A stretch of 37,600 nt of DNA, taken from assembly GCA_007131235.1 (NCBI GenBank), contig SLQY01000110.1, forward strand, positions 1-37,600. Reading direction: 5' to 3'. The notes under the pieces were generated by a model that did not search any database, was not told the origin of the DNA, and saw nothing but the letters and a program-made list of their open reading frames with translations. Within the stretch, counting starts at the first letter, position 1. Every line of letters starts with the position of its first letter. Source of the stretch: Wenzhouxiangella sp. Lineage in GTDB: Bacteria; Pseudomonadota; Gammaproteobacteria; Xanthomonadales; Wenzhouxiangellaceae. The position numbers were made by a program, and so were the translations under genes. This document shows positions 35,202 through 37,600 of the stretch, one piece after another.

Positions 35202-37505
35202 GTGGACTGGCGACTGCCGCTCAGCTTTGCTGTCGGAGTCCTGCTGGCCACGTTGTTTCCGACCGTGCCAGCGCCGGCCTGGAGCCTGGGCGTCTTGCTG
35301 GTGGCGTTGCCCGGCCTGTACTGGGCCAAAGGGCGGGTGCCGGTGTTGATGGTCGTTGGGGCAGCCTGGTTTCTGTTCCAGGCTGGCCTCGAGTTGGAGC
35401 GAAGCTGGGACCCGGCCGATCGCGGCGCCCGACTGACCGTGACCGGCACCGTCGTCGGCCTGCCGGAGTATAGCGGGCAGCGAGTCCGCTTCCGCTTCAT
35501 CCCGGATCGCGGCCAGGAGGTCAGCTTGCCCGCGCGTCTTCAGGTCAGCTGGTACCGTCCGACCGAATATGTTCAGCCAGGTCAGCGCTGGGCGTTGCCG
35601 GTGCGCCTGGATCCACCGCATGGTCGGCTTAACGCGGCCGGTTTCGATTTCCACCGACACCTGGTGGCCATGCGAATTGGCGGCCTGGCCAACGTTGCCG
35701 AGCCACCCCGGCTCCTGGGCCAGTCCCGCTGGCGTGGTCACATCGACCGCCAGCGCCAGTATCTCAGTGAAGTGCTGCAGGCCGAAACCCGCTATCACCG
35801 TGCTGCTGCACTGACGCGGGCCTTGGTACTGGCCGATCGCTCGGGTATTGACAGCGAACTGTCGGAACGGCTGCGCCGCACCGGTACCGCCCACCTCCTG
35901 GCCATCTCCGGTTTGCATGTCGGCATGGTCGCGGGCCTGGCGGCACTGCTTGGTGGCTGGCTGCTTGCTCCCCTGGTCCTGGCCAGTTCCGGGCTGGACC
36001 GGCGCCGACTGGCCCTGCTCTGTGCCCTGTTCGCCGCCACTGCGTATGGATTTCTGGCCGGCTGGACCTTGCCGACCCAGCGAGCCCTGGTCATGCTGGT
36101 CATCGCTGCCGGCGCGCTGCTGTTGCGACGGGGACTCCAGCCCGCCCACGCCCTGATCATGGCCCTGGGGTTCATCTTGTTGCTCGATCCGCTGGCCCCG
36201 CTGGCCAGTGGGTTCTGGTTATCGTTTGCTGCCGTCGCAGTGCTGATCTGGGCATTTGCCTGGCGCCCAGTCGCCGACGGTGGATCATCCGGCTGGCTGT
36301 CCGGACTGTTCAGGGCCCAACTGGTCATCGCCATTGGCATGTTGCCGCTCAACGTCGGCGTATTTCAGCACCTGGTGCCGCTGGCGTTGCCGGCCAACCT
36401 GGTTGCCATCCCGCTGGTTGGCTTGCTGATTCTGCCTTCCCTGCTGCTCAGCGTGGTGTTGATCCTGCTTGACCTGCCGGCAAGCTGGACCTTGTGGCTG
36501 ACCGAGACCGGGCTGGTCTGGCTGCTGCGAGTGCTGGATGCGCTGGACGGCCTTGACCTTGGCTACCGGCAGGTGCCGGGTGCCGGTTTGCTGGCCATGG
36601 CCCTGGCCCTGGTCGGTGCACTCTGGCTGCTGGCCCCGCAGGGCTGGCCCGCACGCTGGCTGGGTCTGGCCCTGTTGCTGCCTTTGCTCTGGCCCCGCCA
36701 GGCCGAGCTGGAGGCTGACGCGCTGGAGTTGACCATGCTGGACGTGGGCAATGGCCTGGCCGTCCTGATCAGGACCCATGACGAAATGCTGCTCTACGAC
36801 ACCGGCCCGGGCGATGGCGAAGGCGGCGATGTGCTGGGACGCACTTTGCCGGGCCTGTTGAAGGCGGTTGGCGGCGGAGCCATTGATCGCCTGGTCGTTT
36901 CGCATCGGCATCGCGATCATGCCGGGGGACTGGGTTCGCTGGATCTTTCGGACCCGGATCTGGTCGTGTTCAGTGCCCATGGCCTGGTCGGACAGCCTTG
37001 TCTGAGCGGCGAGGGGTGGCGCAGTGGCGTCTGGCAGTTCCGATTCCTGCACCCCTCGCCTGGCCTGCCGGACCTTGGCGGCAACAGTGCCTGCGTGCTG
37101 CACGTTACCGGCCCGGGCGGCTCGGTGCTGCTCAGCGCTGGGATTGATCACACCGTCGAGAGTCGCTTGCTGCTTGAAAATCCGGACTTGCAGGCCGATA
37201 TCCTGGTGCTCTCGGCCGGTGGCCATCGCCGCGCCAGCAGCCCTGAATTCCTGGCCCGCCTGCAACCGAGCCTGGCCCTGGCGTCGGTGTCGGCGGTGGA
37301 TCGGTCCGGACGTCCCCACCCGGAGGTTGTGGCTGGGCTGGACGAGCTCGGCGCGCACCTGGTCAGCACGGCCTGGTGCGGTGCCATCACGGTGACGCTC
37401 AAGGTCGACCAGGCGCCGACGTTCACGACCGTCGCCGGCGCGCATTCGCGTTTCTGGCGGCGCGCGGACGATTGCGGGCCTAGTGTACTGTCTGGTATTG
37501 ATTGA
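35202..37505 (+). CDS. comEC: ComEC/Rec2 DNA-uptake channel
   Basis: A 767-residue polytopic inner-membrane protein that carries single-stranded DNA across the membrane during natural transformation. The N-terminal soluble OB-like region follows two helices (residues about 60-190). The Competence domain with many helices (about 225-500) contains HLLAISGLHVGMVAGL, the family signature. The C-terminal metallo-beta-lactamase-like domain has SHRHRDHAGG (His568, His570, Asp572, His573), a complete nuclease-type metal motif. The start is GTG, eight bases after lolD. It suggests competence if pilus genes exist elsewhere. Confidence 0.94.
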   Translation: MDWRLPLSFAVGVLLATLFPTVPAPAWSLGVLLVALPGLYWAKGRVPVLMVVGAAWFLFQAGLELERSWDPADRGARLTVTGTVVGLPEYSGQRVRFRFIPDRGQEVSLPARLQVSWYRPTEYVQPGQRWALPVRLDPPHGRLNAAGFDFHRHLVAMRIGGLANVAEPPRLLGQSRWRGHIDRQRQYLSEVLQAETRYHRAAALTRALVLADRSGIDSELSERLRRTGTAHLLAISGLHVGMVAGLAALLGGWLLAPLVLASSGLDRRRLALLCALFAATAYGFLAGWTLPTQRALVMLVIAAGALLLRRGLQPAHALIMALGFILLLDPLAPLASGFWLSFAAVAVLIWAFAWRPVADGGSSGWLSGLFRAQLVIAIGMLPLNVGVFQHLVPLALPANLVAIPLVGLLILPSLLLSVVLILLDLPASWTLWLTETGLVWLLRVLDALDGLDLGYRQVPGAGLLAMALALVGALWLLAPQGWPARWLGLALLLPLLWPRQAELEADALELTMLDVGNGLAVLIRTHDEMLLYDTGPGDGEGGDVLGRTLPGLLKAVGGGAIDRLVVSHRHRDHAGGLGSLDLSDPDLVVFSAHGLVGQPCLSGEGWRSGVWQFRFLHPSPGLPDLGGNSACVLHVTGPGGSVLLSAGIDHTVESRLLLENPDLQADILVLSAGGHRRASSPEFLARLQPSLALASVSAVDRSGRPHPEVVAGLDELGAHLVSTAWCGAITVTLKVDQAPTFTTVAGAHSRFWRRADDCGPSVLSGID

Positions 37506-37542
37506 TGAAATCAGCGAGTCGCCAAGTGGTCAGCTGCCAGGC

Positions 37543-37582
37543 GCGCGCTCGCCGGAAGGGTGAGCCCCTTTCAAGAGCGCGC
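37543..37582. terminator. Nested stem-loop after comEC
   Basis: GCGCGCTC and GAGCGCGC (perfect 8 bp) enclose AAGGG-TGAGC-CCCTT (perfect 5 bp), 38 bases after the comEC stop. There is no T-run before the window ends. An open frame starting at the ATG that overlaps the comEC stop runs through it to the window edge, but shows no recognisable protein. Confidence 0.45.
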
Positions 37583-37600
37583 AACGCCGCAGATGGCCGC

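Noticed and set aside
37505-37600. Open frame starting at the comEC stop and running to the window edge
   Set aside because: It has no recognisable family features and crosses a strong nested hairpin; too short to call a gene.

Overview
The window looks like a chromosomal stretch of a GC-rich gammaproteobacterium. The gene order bamE<->fur, recN, grpE-dnaK-dnaJ-dapB is the classic gammaproteobacterial block seen in Pseudomonas and Xanthomonas. A DnaE2 polymerase, a sigma factor paired with a Ser/Thr kinase, a class II DAHP synthase and short genes coupled by ATGA overlaps point towards the Xanthomonadales/Wenzhouxiangella side of the group. That placement is an inference from gene content; no rRNA or tRNA gene was seen. 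Almost everything is housekeeping or stress-related. I see no prophage, transposase, CRISPR array or toxin island.

Layout. The window opens with the tail of a multihaem cytochrome, then an SOS-type error-prone polymerase (dnaE2, minus strand) with a LexA-like box at its start. Next is a plus-strand cluster: an ECF sigma factor, a membrane Ser/Thr kinase with a TPR-rich C-terminus, an MscS-type channel, then cbpA-cbpM (co-chaperone and modulator). After these come fadH (2,4-dienoyl-CoA reductase) and the convergent hflK-hflC pair. Positions 13.6-15.5 kb hold a methionine-salvage operon (mtnB-mtnD-mtnC), followed by a TetR regulator coupled to an aldehyde dehydrogenase, then dsbB coupled to a class II DAHP synthase, with mdh convergent to it. 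Positions 20.8-24.1 kb hold ratA-ratB, bamE, fur and recN. Positions 24.2-28.9 kb hold the heat-shock genes grpE, dnaK and dnaJ, then dapB, closed by a strong intrinsic terminator. rne (RNase E) lies on the minus strand behind a long structured 5' region. rluC-lolC-lolD-comEC run out of the window on the plus strand.

The most unusual signal is a family of palindromic repeats built from 7-bp units (GGTTCAA, GGAGCAA, GGAACAA and relatives) arranged as inverted arms. One copy lies between two convergent genes (about 19.6 kb). Two clear copies and one degenerate copy lie inside dnaE2, where they are read in frame as extra peptide segments. Because 7 is not a multiple of 3, each unit passes through all three codon phases. 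Units that would create TGA in one phase are absent from that phase. This resembles the protein-invading palindromic elements known from Rickettsia, here in a polymerase of a free-living-type gammaproteobacterium.

Other regulatory observations are an RNase E ribosome-binding site locked in a perfect hairpin, a LexA-like/-10 overlap that would give a leaderless dnaE2 mRNA, sigma32-like promoters before grpE, dnaK and cbpA, and several stem-loops between or at the ends of genes.
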